From positions 496,001-560,000 of the forward strand of contig ML991773.1 in the NCBI GenBank assembly GCA_010094025.1: 64,000 bases of DNA. Direction: 5' to 3'. Made by a program: the position numbers and the translations under genes. The stretch is from Viridothelium virens (taxonomy: Eukaryota; Ascomycota; Dothideomycetes; Trypetheliales; Trypetheliaceae). Positions 44,054 to 54,392 of the stretch are shown here, piece after piece; the first letter of the stretch is position 1; each line of letters starts with the position of its first letter. The notes under the pieces are model-generated. The model ran no database searches and was not told the DNA's origin. It saw only the letters and a list, made by a program, of their open reading frames with translations.

Positions 44054-47000
44054 ATGACCGCCTCGTCAGATCCACCGACCGGTTCTTCTACCCTCCATGA
44101 GGAAACACGGCCCGGGGGACAGCTTTCAAAGGACTCTCCTACGCGCAGACCATTTAGTCACAGTGTCAAGGTCGAGACTGAGATACCTATGACGGTAACC
44201 CCAGCATCTGCGCTTAGTGCTTCCTCCCGAAATAGTCCCTCACCACATCCATTGCGTTTGCCCTTGGATTCTTCTTCGACCCCAAATTCCCTTGCTCCAG
44301 ACTTTCTTTCGTCATCAGTCTTGTCACCAACTCCTTCCCTTCCGGATTCTCCTATGTATTCGCTACACATACCCTCTCCAACGTCTCCTCCAAGCGCAAT
44401 GAGTCAGGCCTTGGCAGGGAGCTCTCGAACAGGCTTGATCAGAAGATGGTCTCGGGGGGCATCGAACAAGCTCACCCGATGCCGTCCATCAACGTCGAAC
44501 AAAAACCTGCGCGACCAGAGCGCAGGACCCGTCATCATGAGGCGTAGGAGCGATAGCAGGACTACCTCAGATCCTCAACATGATGTCTCTGATCTCGAGC
44601 TAGATGCTAAAGAGGACGAGAGCGTCGAGGATTGCAACTCATTATTCAGTCCTGATGCTAAACCACGTGGCCTCGGAATTTCTACACGCACAATTCGACG
44701 GCAGGACTCGGATATTGGGGGAGGCATCGGGCCTACGAGACCTCAAATCCTTCAACAAGGCACAATTCTTACCAAAGTCACTCGAAAAAAGTGCAAAGAC
44801 CTAAAATTTCATATCAACTATGATGCTGCAAAAGTCTACTGGGACCCGACCAAGAGCAGCAAGCAATTCTATATCGACGACATTCGTGACATACGGGTAG
44901 GCGTCGAGGCCACCAATTACCGCCAAGACTTTGGTGTATCTGCTGAGGCCGAGAGTCGTTGGTTCACAATCCTCTATTCTGACGCGAGTCAATCCAAGGG
45001 TCGAATGTTGAAGACAATCCATTTGATTGCTCACACTGATCATGTCTTTAAGCTATGGACTAGGACCCTGGATGGGATCGCTAGGAGCCGAGCCGAAGTG
45101 ATGGAAGGTCTGGCTGGCCCTGGTGAGAAATCAATCAAATTTCTTTGGCGACAAGAAATGACAAAGAAATTTGGCCCCGAGCACGCAGAAAGCGAGGAAC
45201 ATATGGACTTGGATGATGTGTATCGAATCTGCAGGAGCTTGCACATCCATTGCACCAAGAATACCCTTCGTGCCCAGTTCAGTAAGGCAGACGAGGGCAG
45301 CACGGGCTCCCTTCATTTTGAACAATTCAAGCGCTTCGTCAAGCGACTGCGGGAACGTGACGACATCAAGCGGATTTTCAAAGATATCCCTCTGACCTCT
45401 GCAGAAGGACTGGACCAGTCTCGTTTCCTAGACTTCCTACGAAATACTCAGGGCGTGGACGTCGACAGTCAAGCAGCACATTGGAAAAGCGTGTTTGAAA
45501 AATATGCCACGCTCAATAAGTCGAGGGTGAGCAGCACTGAACTTGGTTCGGACACACTGGCAACAACGATGGACCTGGCTGGTTTCCGAAGCTTTCTTTG
45601 CTCGGACGATAATTCCGCGCTCGCACAAGCTGGGCCTACGCACCCACTGGACAGACCATTGAATGAGTACTTCATCTCGAGCTCTCATAACACCTACCTT
45701 CTCGGCAGACAGGTGGCAGGTGAATCAAGCACTGAAGCTTACATTTACGCTCTTCAAAAGGGCTGTCGCTGCATCGAGATCGACTGCTGGGACGGAGCTG
45801 ATGGAAGACCGGTAGTTATGCACGGCCGCACCCTGACTTCGAAAGTTCTTTTCTCGGACTGCATTGACGTTATTGCAAAGCACGCCTTCGTCTCTTCTCC
45901 CTATCCACTCATCATCTCGCTTGAAGTCCATTGCAATCCTGAGCAACAGGCTGCGATGACCCAGATCATGAAAGACAAGTTTGGAGATCAGCTCTTGCTT
46001 GAGCCCATCATGACCAACACAGTCTCACTTCCTTCCCCCGAAGAATTGAAAGGAAGAATTCTCATCAAGGTCAAGGCTTCCAAGTCAGCAGACGAGGGGG
46101 CTGTGATGCGCGACATGCCTACTACCGGCCGTCAGCGAAGCTTAAGTACACCGTACTCCCAATCCGGCACCAGCGATTGCGCGAGCATCACCACGTCGCC
46201 TGTAATATCAAGTCCAGTATCTATCAGCCCAACAGAATACTCGGGAACATCCTATTGGTCAGCGCAACGCAGTTCGTTCACATCGGCTTCTGGTACTCCA
46301 GCTAGCCCCAGCTCATCCACTGAAGATAGTGATCTTCAAGTGCCCGCCATTCCTGGCAAAAAGAGTAAAAAGAAGACCAGTAACATTGTCGGTGTTCTCG
46401 GCGAACTTGGTGTGTATACTCAAGGCATTAAATACTCGGGGTTCAAGGCTGCCGAAAGCAGAAGGTACAACCATGTATTTTCGTTTGCTGAACGCACTTT
46501 CGAGAATCTTTACCGCAAAGAGCCCGATAACAAGACGCTACTCGAGAAGCATAACGTCCGATACCTTATGAGGGTCTATCCATCTGGTTGGCGTGTGTTA
46601 TCGACAAATTTCGATCCGATCCGTTATTGGCGCTCAGGTGTTCAGATGGCTGCTCTGAACTGGCAAACGTATGATGTTGGCTTACAGATCAACGACGCGA
46701 TGTTTGCAGCGGGCTCAGATCGGACGGGTTACGTTCTGAAGCCAGCAGAGATGCGCCAGTTGAGGTCTCGCGCTGCTTCTGGGCCCGAAAACTCTACCAA
46801 GACGGAAAAGAAGCTTGTCAGAGTTTCAGTGGATATCATATCCGGACAGCAACTTCCGCGGTCGCGAGGTCTGAGTACAGAGGCGAGCATCAACCCATGT
46901 GTCGAGTTGGAGATGTTCAGCGCAGACGACAGAGCTCAAGGCATCGCGGTGGATGAGCGTGGTCGAGACGCTTTGGATCGCAATAGCATCTCAGGACTCG

Positions 47001-47455
47001 GATCTCCACTTAGGAAAAGCACCCGACCGGTCCTAAGCAATGGACATGATCCGGTTTTCGACTCGAACTTCACGCTCAGCCTCGAGACGCAATACCCAAG
47101 CTTGGTGTTTGTTCGTTGGAACGTCATGAACTGTCCTGGTGGACGAAACACTTCTGATCGACATTCTCTCGCAACCTTCACTGCCAAACTGAGCAGTCTC
47201 GAAGAGGGATATCGACACCTTCCCCTGTTTGACGCCAACGGAGAGCAATATCTCTTCTCGACCTTGTTTGTGAGGATTAGGAAGCAGCAACCCACTGTTT
47301 CCTCCATGCCTCCTCCCCCTACACCCGAATCTCTTGGCTCGCCAGAGTCGGCAAATTTCCTGAAACGTGTCTTTGCCCGAACACCATCTCAGCCTCGGAG
47401 GACTACCGACTCGAGTAGCAACTCCACTTTCAGCCGTACCAATTCAATGAACTAG
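44054..47455 (+). CDS. PLC1: Phosphoinositide-specific phospholipase C, delta-like
   Basis: A single exon of 1133 residues. It hydrolyses phosphatidylinositol 4,5-bisphosphate to diacylglycerol and inositol trisphosphate, feeding calcium and inositol-phosphate signalling at the membrane. After a Ser/Pro-rich leader of about 230 residues comes a PH-like domain (about 235-350), then EF-hand-like repeats (about 370-510). The PLC X domain (about 535-690) carries the catalytic histidines in SSSHNTYLLGRQ (near 544) and VVMHGRTL (near 589). A Ser/Thr-rich X-Y linker (about 690-770) precedes the Y domain (LGVYTQGIKYSGFK onwards, about 785-900), and a C2 domain (about 920-1085) precedes a Ser-rich tail. 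Length compares with 869 in yeast Plc1; the excess is in the leader and the linker. No intron or damage seen. Confidence 0.96.
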   Translation: MTASSDPPTGSSTLHEETRPGGQLSKDSPTRRPFSHSVKVETEIPMTVTPASALSASSRNSPSPHPLRLPLDSSSTPNSLAPDFLSSSVLSPTPSLPDSPMYSLHIPSPTSPPSAMSQALAGSSRTGLIRRWSRGASNKLTRCRPSTSNKNLRDQSAGPVIMRRRSDSRTTSDPQHDVSDLELDAKEDESVEDCNSLFSPDAKPRGLGISTRTIRRQDSDIGGGIGPTRPQILQQGTILTKVTRKKCKDLKFHINYDAAKVYWDPTKSSKQFYIDDIRDIRVGVEATNYRQDFGVSAEAESRWFTILYSDASQSKGRMLKTIHLIAHTDHVFKLWTRTLDGIARSRAEVMEGLAGPGEKSIKFLWRQEMTKKFGPEHAESEEHMDLDDVYRICRSLHIHCTKNTLRAQFSKADEGSTGSLHFEQFKRFVKRLRERDDIKRIFKDIPLTSAEGLDQSRFLDFLRNTQGVDVDSQAAHWKSVFEKYATLNKSRVSSTELGSDTLATTMDLAGFRSFLCSDDNSALAQAGPTHPLDRPLNEYFISSSHNTYLLGRQVAGESSTEAYIYALQKGCRCIEIDCWDGADGRPVVMHGRTLTSKVLFSDCIDVIAKHAFVSSPYPLIISLEVHCNPEQQAAMTQIMKDKFGDQLLLEPIMTNTVSLPSPEELKGRILIKVKASKSADEGAVMRDMPTTGRQRSLSTPYSQSGTSDCASITTSPVISSPVSISPTEYSGTSYWSAQRSSFTSASGTPASPSSSTEDSDLQVPAIPGKKSKKKTSNIVGVLGELGVYTQGIKYSGFKAAESRRYNHVFSFAERTFENLYRKEPDNKTLLEKHNVRYLMRVYPSGWRVLSTNFDPIRYWRSGVQMAALNWQTYDVGLQINDAMFAAGSDRTGYVLKPAEMRQLRSRAASGPENSTKTEKKLVRVSVDIISGQQLPRSRGLSTEASINPCVELEMFSADDRAQGIAVDERGRDALDRNSISGLGSPLRKSTRPVLSNGHDPVFDSNFTLSLETQYPSLVFVRWNVMNCPGGRNTSDRHSLATFTAKLSSLEEGYRHLPLFDANGEQYLFSTLFVRIRKQQPTVSSMPPPPTPESLGSPESANFLKRVFARTPSQPRRTTDSSSNSTFSRTNSMN

Positions 47456-48485
47456 AGCAGTACTTCGCTCTGACCGCCTTTCATTGTACAATATTTTCTT
47501 GTTTTCCTGTACCATGGAGTTCAGGCCGTTACAATGCTCAAACAGCCAGCACTGGCAGCCGCCCAGGCACGATTTCCATTTGTTGCCGGAGTTCGTTAGG
47601 GCTGCCTCACTTTTTTTTTTTTTTCCGAACGCAAATAAGATACCCCACATAGTTCCTCATCTGGTTGGCGTTACGCTGCTTGCGTTAATCTTTCCAGGCA
47701 TTACGGATGGGGCACCCAAATAGACGTACGATATGTACAATAGCCTCGCGGCTCGTACAACTTCTCGCTTTGACCTTCTATTTTCCTTCGTTTCCTTCTT
47801 CCTCTCTTACTCTTCAACTACAGGTGTGGTCATTAAAGGCTGGACCTTGCGTTCGCTCGTGCCTTTGTAAAGCTTTTCCTTTGTACCGCCAATCCGGCGG
47901 TCTTGCTTCGATTCATTTCTTGCTCCCGTGGAGGAGAACTTCATGCAGCTGATGTTGAATCGTCGCTCACATTGAAGTTTTAAGGCATAGAATTCGGGAC
48001 GATCATATGTCCGCTCCTCTTCTCCTTCTTTTATTCAAAAATGACTTCTTTGTACCATGGGGTTCCGGTCGGGTCTGGAGGATTGCGATGCATTAGGGTT
48101 CCAATGGGAGGCTGAGGTTGCTGAATAGCACCTTCTGGCATTTGGTGCATTTGTCAACAAGTTGTAACATAGGCATCACCCTGCAGCCCGTTCAATCAAG
48201 TCCGCAGTTGAGGCAAAAGAAACTATTTTTGCATGCTCTGCCACTGAAACAAATGAATCCCTGAGATTGATGTCCGTCTGTGACTCGTTTGATGCTAACA
48301 CACTCAGGATCTCATTTCCTTGGTATCATATGCCGCCATCAGTCATTGCCCCTATCGGCAATATTGATCCCAAGCCCCGAACCATGCTAAAACCTCCGCC
48401 TCAGAACGCCGCGATTCCATTCGAGCCCTATGCGTTGCTCCTACTCATGACTCGTAGGATCTCCTGCAACCAATCGAAGTCTCGC
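47456..48485. other. Convergent intergenic stretch
   Basis: 1.03 kb between the 3' ends of PLC1 and spermidine synthase. A T-run lies near 47611-47622. No gene seen. Confidence 0.5.
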
Positions 48486-49619
48486 CTATCTGAGCGCCTT
48501 CCTTGCGAAGGTAGGCAAGACGAACGCCGCCTTATGAACCTCGGCACTATAGTATCGGCACAATTTTTCCTCTTCCTCCTTGCTCCACGTTCGCAATGGC
48601 GTTCTCACGTCACGTTCAGAGTCCTTGCAGCATACCATGAAGCCAATTTGACCGGAGGGATAGGTGGGTATCGTTGTGTAGGCGTATTCGACGACAGGAA
48701 ATACTTCCTTACACGATTTCTTAAGCTTGGAGATGAGAGAGAGATGGAGCCATTGGTTCTCAGCTAGCGTAAGTCAGTCAGCACAATCTTGCGTGTTGTC
48801 TTAAAGATGAATGATGCGGTCCTAAGATGCAGTGTTGGGAAAGGTAAGAGGGGGCTTACAACCTTGAGTCGTGATGACGCCGCCGTCACGCAATGCACCA
48901 CGAAGGAGTTCAAAGTACGGCTTCTGGAACAAGGATTCGGCCGGACCCTCGGGATCGCTCGAGTCGGTGATAATGACGTCGAACTCATTTGTTCGGTCCC
49001 GTAGGAATTCAAAGCCATCACCAATGTGAGTCTTAACTGCTGGGTGCTGTACATATCGAGGGTCAGATACTGATTGCAATGATGGGTCGAGGTTCATGTA
49101 CAGACCTGAAAGCCGACAGACATGCCCGGGAGATACTTCTTGGACAGACGGATTACAGCTTCGTCAATATCGCACAGGGTGGCCTCCTTCACAGTCTCGT
49201 GCTTGACAACCTCGCGCAAGACACCGCCATCTCCACCACCAATGACGAGCACTTTCTCCGGGTTCGGGTGTGCGTTCATGGCAAGATGTGTGATCATCTC
49301 CTGATACCTGCTCTCTTCCTTAGCCATGCTCTGCCTTCAATTGAAAGTTTCACGTACGAGAATTCATCGCGCTCGGTGCATTGAATGACGTTATCCAATA
49401 CGAGGACGGTACCATAATCGCTGGACTCGAAGATGAGGACATCCTGGTACTTGCTTTTCTCATGATGCAAGACCTGATTGACTCTCAGAGTCATGGCCTG
49501 ACCGGGCCACATGTCAGATACCTCGCGAAACCAGCCATCTGCCAATGTCAGAACCTACGGGCCTAGACGAGTGCTGTGGAAGGCCCACCTTTGATTGTTG
49601 GATGGGTAATTTCACTCAT
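48486..49619 (-). CDS. SPE3: Spermidine synthase
   Basis: Five exons: 49619-49589, 49538-49358, 49307-49106, 49046-48863 and 48763-48486, giving 291 residues. The introns (50, 50, 59, 99 bp) have GT..AG ends. The enzyme transfers the aminopropyl group of decarboxylated SAM to putrescine, in the cytosol. The opening [20 protein letters not shown] is typical. The cofactor site is [18 protein letters not shown] with an acidic partner in CDIDEAVI. The catalytic loop is [16 protein letters not shown], whose Asp is the general base. The last exon carries [20 protein letters not shown], the putrescine-side loop. Length matches yeast Spe3 (293). It sits tail to tail with PLC1 and nothing suggests an operon. 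Confidence 0.97.
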
Positions 49620-51438
49620 GACTGGAGCGGTATCAGGTAAAAGACCTGTCCTCGAGAGGGAGTTGTAGTGTACCCGAGGTAGGTCGTTGGATTGTGTGGT
49701 GGTTTGCAGGTAACTCAGCAAACTGCACGAGAATTTTTTTTATTTCCTAAAACGCATGGCAACGTGGTGGGGTGCGGGGCGGTCTGGCCACTCTGTGTCA
49801 CCTTCACGTTCCTGCTCCTGCCCTGGCGAAGAGTACCTCTTTGCAACTTCTTTTTGGCCACGCCCCAACAATATAAGGTATGTACATGAGTATGGCCGTG
49901 ATGAGATAGGTACATATAGGTACGTACAATAGTGTGACTAAAGTTTTCTCAAAAGATTCACATATAGACACGTGAGCGAATCTTGGCCCGGGCTTAACAA
50001 AGCTGACTGGCAATCTAGCCTGATTGCCAGTTACCGTATTTGATCTTCAACCCACGCCAGGCCACAAAGCAGGACAGAGACAGAAATCAAGTCACTGTCG
50101 ACTTCCTCTTCAGGAAGACTGCTTCTACCTGCGTTTGCCGACGAGATCTTTGTCATTTTCGCCCCAGACCTCGGTAAGATCCACTCTGGTACTGAGCGAT
50201 TTCAAAGCCCGAAAACGTCGGCATATCTGTCTGTCTCTCTGCGAGTACGGATCGCTGTGATGCGGCTCGGATCTTATCTCTCCATTGCTGGAGGGCAAAT
50301 TTCCGCTCCATGTCGTGATACCGCTTCATTATCTTGCTGCATCTAAGATCCGACCGGGCCATTGACCCAAAAGTGCCAGCACCATGCATTTCGTCTGATA
50401 CTTCTCCAAAATTTTCTGACCACCCTTCGACGCAGCGGAGACCATATCCGTCTATGCGTTACACCTGCGAAAAGCAGCCAAGAAAAATCACTGGCCAATC
50501 CTCGGAATCAATAACCGACAAAAAGCAACCTTTGGATGCTTAGGGTTCACAAAAGCGGACGTCCAATCACGCTGATCCACTGGATTAAGTCTCCGGCCCG
50601 CGCCGTTCAACTCGATCAAGCCACCGAGAGCACGGTTCAGACAGCTAGGGTTAGCGAATTGTAAGGCAAGGTTGCCCGATAAGTACGTCTGCCCTCGTCT
50701 CCAAAATATTCCGGACGCACAGTCAAGGAAACATTTCGCCTGCGCGGTCAGGACAGGGGGGTTAAAGTCATTCTAGAACACACCAGCAATCCCCATGTAG
50801 GACCCATGCAGAACACGTATTTATGTACTCCGTGGTGGGTAGGAGGGGCTGCCAACAGGTACATACGGGAGGCCTGAACCTGGCGCAGAACGCCTAAGAA
50901 AGCTCAGAAAGGTCTACGGAGTACGAACATGCACTTGCCCTGCATCAGGAATGACTCGGCGGCGCAGACCACTAAAAGCTTGATCCACGCAGTGGCTGCC
51001 TCGGAAAGTGAGGCCGGGCTGCACTCTGCACGCGCCAGCCTCGTTCCATCCCAAACCTGCCTCGTGAAGGATGCATACCTTGGAGTTCTGAGCGGAAGAA
51101 AGCCAAACGCCACAAAGCCATCTCTATGCACGCAATCGCACACACACCACCATTATAGAAGCTTGGACTGTTTTGTGGGGGAAAAAAAAAACAAGTCTTG
51201 ATATTGCTTGATATTGGGAGGCTCCTGCGGGGTGGACTAGTCTAGTGGGCACGCCATTGCCCCTTGCGAACAACGAACAAACAAAGTACCTATGGTACGG
51301 TAGCTTTTCCCAAGAGGTAGGTCACGCGCACAACAACCGGTAGTCTCGGCTTCCCCTACTAAAGAAACTCCACTGCTACGGAGCAGACTTGACCCCATGC
51401 AGAAAGGAACAAACATCCCACCCCACCACGCAAGCACC
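49620..51438. other. Intergenic stretch, 1.8 kb
   Basis: Between the start of spermidine synthase and the 3' end of the peptidase. No supported gene. It contains a repeated TAGGTAC/GTACGTAC cluster at about 49907-49927, one exact TACGGAGTA (50915-50923) and an 8-of-9 match near 50826. Confidence 0.5.
50915..50923 (+). repeat. Recurrent word TACGGAGTA, copy 5
   Basis: Exact copy in the context TCTACGGAGTACG. A near-match (TACTCCGTG) lies 90 bp to the left. Confidence 0.6.
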
Positions 51439-52404
51439 TTACACGTACTTGATGGTCACACCCGAAGCGCCGGACAGGGACGCGCTGGCAATGGTGGAGC
51501 CACCGTTTGAAGAGGTCATGTCAATTATATCAGCGCCGCTAACACCAACGGTGCTGCCGGACTTCGTTGCAGTAGCGCCTGTGGGGGTAAAGGTCAGCAT
51601 GTGTCTCGTTGTCCGTAGTTATCACGTCTTTCGGTGTGTGTAGGAAATCAACGTACCAGTGAAGGAGACAGTGCCAAAGTTGGCGAAGGGGACCTGCTCG
51701 GCCTGTCCACCCGAGATCTCCTCGAAGTCCTCGACGATCCATTCGGCGTTGGTCTCGCAGAGGGTGCCGCTCTGGCCGGAGAAGGTGTGGGAGACGCTGG
51801 TGCCCTTGGAGAGGTTCTGGATAGTGGCTGATGGTGTGTTAGTATAGAGTTTCCTAAGGAAAGAGGTGTCAAAAGGGAGGTGCTTACCAGTTCCGCTCGT
51901 CTTGCTTGTGGCAACGATGGTCAACTTGACGGAGTCGCCAGAGGAGAAGGAGATGCCGGAGAAGTCGACGGCGTTGGCGGGGTACCACTCGTACCAGGCA
52001 TCGTAGGAGACTCGTCCGTTCTGAATGGTGAAATCGAGACCCGTCTGGAGGATGGCGCTCCCGCAAGTGTAGCCGTCAATACCCACCCAGGCGGACGCAG
52101 AGTAGGCCGTCCCAGAGTTGCCACCGGGAGGAGTGCTCACGGAGGGAACGGTGAAAGTTCCCTGAACACCAGTGAAGCCGGAACTGTCGAGAGCAGCACC
52201 TGCCCAGTTGGTACTTGTCGTGGTGGCTTGCTGCTCGGCAGGTCCTTCGACATCGCCAGTGACGTTTGCAGCTCTAAATGGCTTGGAGCCACGTCCACCG
52301 GCCAAACGCTTCTCAAACTGTTCGCGGCGGAGAGCCGTGCGAGGAGCAGCAAAGACCTCGCTGGCAGAGAGCAAGCTAGCAATGAGGGCGGTAGTGAATT
52401 TCAT
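51439..52404 (-). CDS. Secreted glutamic peptidase (eqolisin, family G1)
   Basis: Three exons: 52404-51888, 51827-51657 and 51578-51439, giving 275 residues. The introns are 60 and 78 bp with GT..AG ends. A signal peptide is evident (MKFTTALIASLLSASEVFAA, residues 1-20). A basic propeptide ends near residue 60, and the mature domain opens with TSTNWAGAALD. The family core is present: GVQGTFTVPSV with a Gln, SAWVGIDGYTCG, and YDAWYEWYPANAVDF with a Glu. These Gln and Glu are my candidates for the catalytic dyad of eqolisins, pending alignment to scytalidoglutamic peptidase. The enzyme would act outside the cell at acid pH, scavenging protein. Size matches aspergilloglutamic peptidase precursor (about 280). 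The C-terminus SGASGVTIKYV is typical. Confidence 0.94.
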
Positions 52405-54392
52405 GATGAAGAGCGATTGTGAATGAATTCAGAGTAAGAAGCTTGACGATAGACAGGTACTGGAAAGCGAGAGATGAAAGAGATGAAAGAGACTTAAGAA
52501 TGCTTCAGCCTTGACTGGTGACGAGAGAAGGAGAATCGAAAGGGACGCCATTGAGACTTATATACATGCCACGCTTCATACAGCCTTGCGGCGTGAAATG
52601 TTGATATCTCACCTCTGCTGTTGTGCTGATCCCAGGATCCCTTGTGAGACTCCTCTGAGCTATGAAGTTCGTAGGGTAGGATGACACCTTCCAGATTCAT
52701 GTCTACATTGTGTGCTTTTGCGGTAGCTTCGGAATCCCACCATACATAAGCCTTCGGACCATGTCAACAATAATGAAGGTAAGGGTCTCGGAGGGTCATG
52801 AGCATGTGCTCGGCCTAAGCAAAAGATCGTCTCATCCTCAAGGATCCTGCATGAGGGCTATGCGAGACCCGTGCCGTATAGATAAACAGGGTCCAGCGGC
52901 AAAGAAACACTGAATCCGCATCCTTTTTAATCCAAGTTTAGCTGTAGCAACGGTGCCGCATGCGCTGGCACGCGATAGAGCCGTGATCAAAATAGACGAA
53001 TGGATTGTTGATCAGCTGCGACAGTTGGTCCTTGATCGCCACCATCCGATCTTCCTATCCGACAACGTTTGCGATGAGTAAAAGATCGACAGCGTCCTTA
53101 ATGAATGTATAAACAAGTGGGTGTTCCTGATTGCTGGGATCTGCAGGTGCGATTCCATCCGCAGGGACTTGCTACCTAGTCGCAATCAGCCAAAAGAGCT
53201 AGAGAAGCCAGTCGATCCATGCAAGTCAACCATGGAGCGTGATTGCACAGGAGCATGGGCACTATGGCATGCTTTTGCTCATCAATAATCCTTATCAGCG
53301 CAGATTTCGTGAAAGTCTTCAAGATCTCTTATCAGAGTAACGTATAGAAGTGGGGTTGGCATCCAATCGTGGGTATGGTAAGGCCCGCAGACTTGTCGAG
53401 GGTCTGTCCCATTCCGGAGTTTCCTCCTTCTGATGTTCCTTTGTGAACATCGCGGCATGCAGTTGTTTTGATAACGCCACGTCCAGAACCTGCATAACAA
53501 GACCTGAACTCGTTGGAACCCTTGATGGAGACGAAAGTCAAAGGTTCCCCTCCTCCGATTGGAGCGGAGGATGCGACAAATGTTAGCTAGGCCGTCAGAA
53601 TCCTAGAGTCACTATCCACGCTAATCGAGATTTCCAAGCAGATACGACCAAAACATGGGGTCGGGTGACTAGAAGGTACCTTGGTAGAGGATCAGGATGG
53701 AGGGATTTGGACAATCATCCAAGTGTTTCGAGTCGCTTTCGGCGCAACGGTTCTCAGCTGCCTGAGACGGGGTAGGGTCTGCAGGAGTGGGCCTGGGGAA
53801 GAGATTAGGCACGAGGGTAGGGGAGAGTGGGAGAGGTGCCAAGAGCCGGCCAAAGGGCAGACGAAGGTGCGAAGACAGGAAGACTGACCATCCATCGCTT
53901 AGCATCGGCCCGGAGCTGCCACCGGTCGCCGTCTTTGGCAGGAGCAACTCGGAACAATCGTGGCGAACTACCGAGCCTTTAGCGTCTCCTATCTCACATC
54001 GTCGTCTCCTATCAAGCTGCAAGAACCTCATCGCTAATCAAGTTCATGATGCGGTGTATAGTGTGCGGAGTACATCTCTAGCCAAAAGCAAAGGTGTTTA
54101 GATCTCTTTCGCCGGTCTCTTCCTGAGAATCTCCGGTTTCATTCGGGGAACTTTGCCGGGTCCGCACCCACGCGTAATCGTGATGCCATTTTATGCGTTC
54201 GAGACGCGTTTGACCGATCTGTGGCCGAACTCCAGCGACATGCTACCCGCTTTCAGGCCGTGCCGACACCGTATTGCGCGTTATTGCTGAACAGCTCCAA
54301 TTTGAGATGGGATTAAATTCGGCCTGAGCAGCTATAGTTACGATCAAGAGCTCGTCGACACCTTCCTGTGCCCTTACACTTAGGGGTCGTAT
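52405..54392. other. Intergenic stretch with a possible relic
   Basis: 2 kb upstream of the peptidase and of the methyltransferase. No intact gene. An 8-of-9 match to the recurrent 9-mer lies near 54064. The part 52938-53172 looks like decayed minus-strand coding sequence and is listed separately. Confidence 0.45.
52938..53172 (-). pseudogene. Coding-like relic, minus strand
   Basis: One minus-strand frame reads PSNQEHPLVYTFIKDAVDLL, then an in-frame TAG, then MVAIKDQLSQLINNPFVYFD to a stop at 52938. Charge and hydrophobic spacing look like a real protein. Further minus-strand pieces with similar feel (DKSAGLTIPTIG, LIRDLEDFHEICADK) lie at 53280-53540 in other frames. I cannot name the family. 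It is probably a degenerate host gene, or else chance. Confidence 0.3.

Noticed and set aside
48267-48767. Plus-strand frame of 166 codons
   Set aside because: It is the antisense of the last spermidine synthase exon, which matches the family residue by residue.
51880-52422. Plus-strand frame of 180 codons
   Set aside because: Antisense of the eqolisin gene; GC-biased codons keep the opposite strand open.
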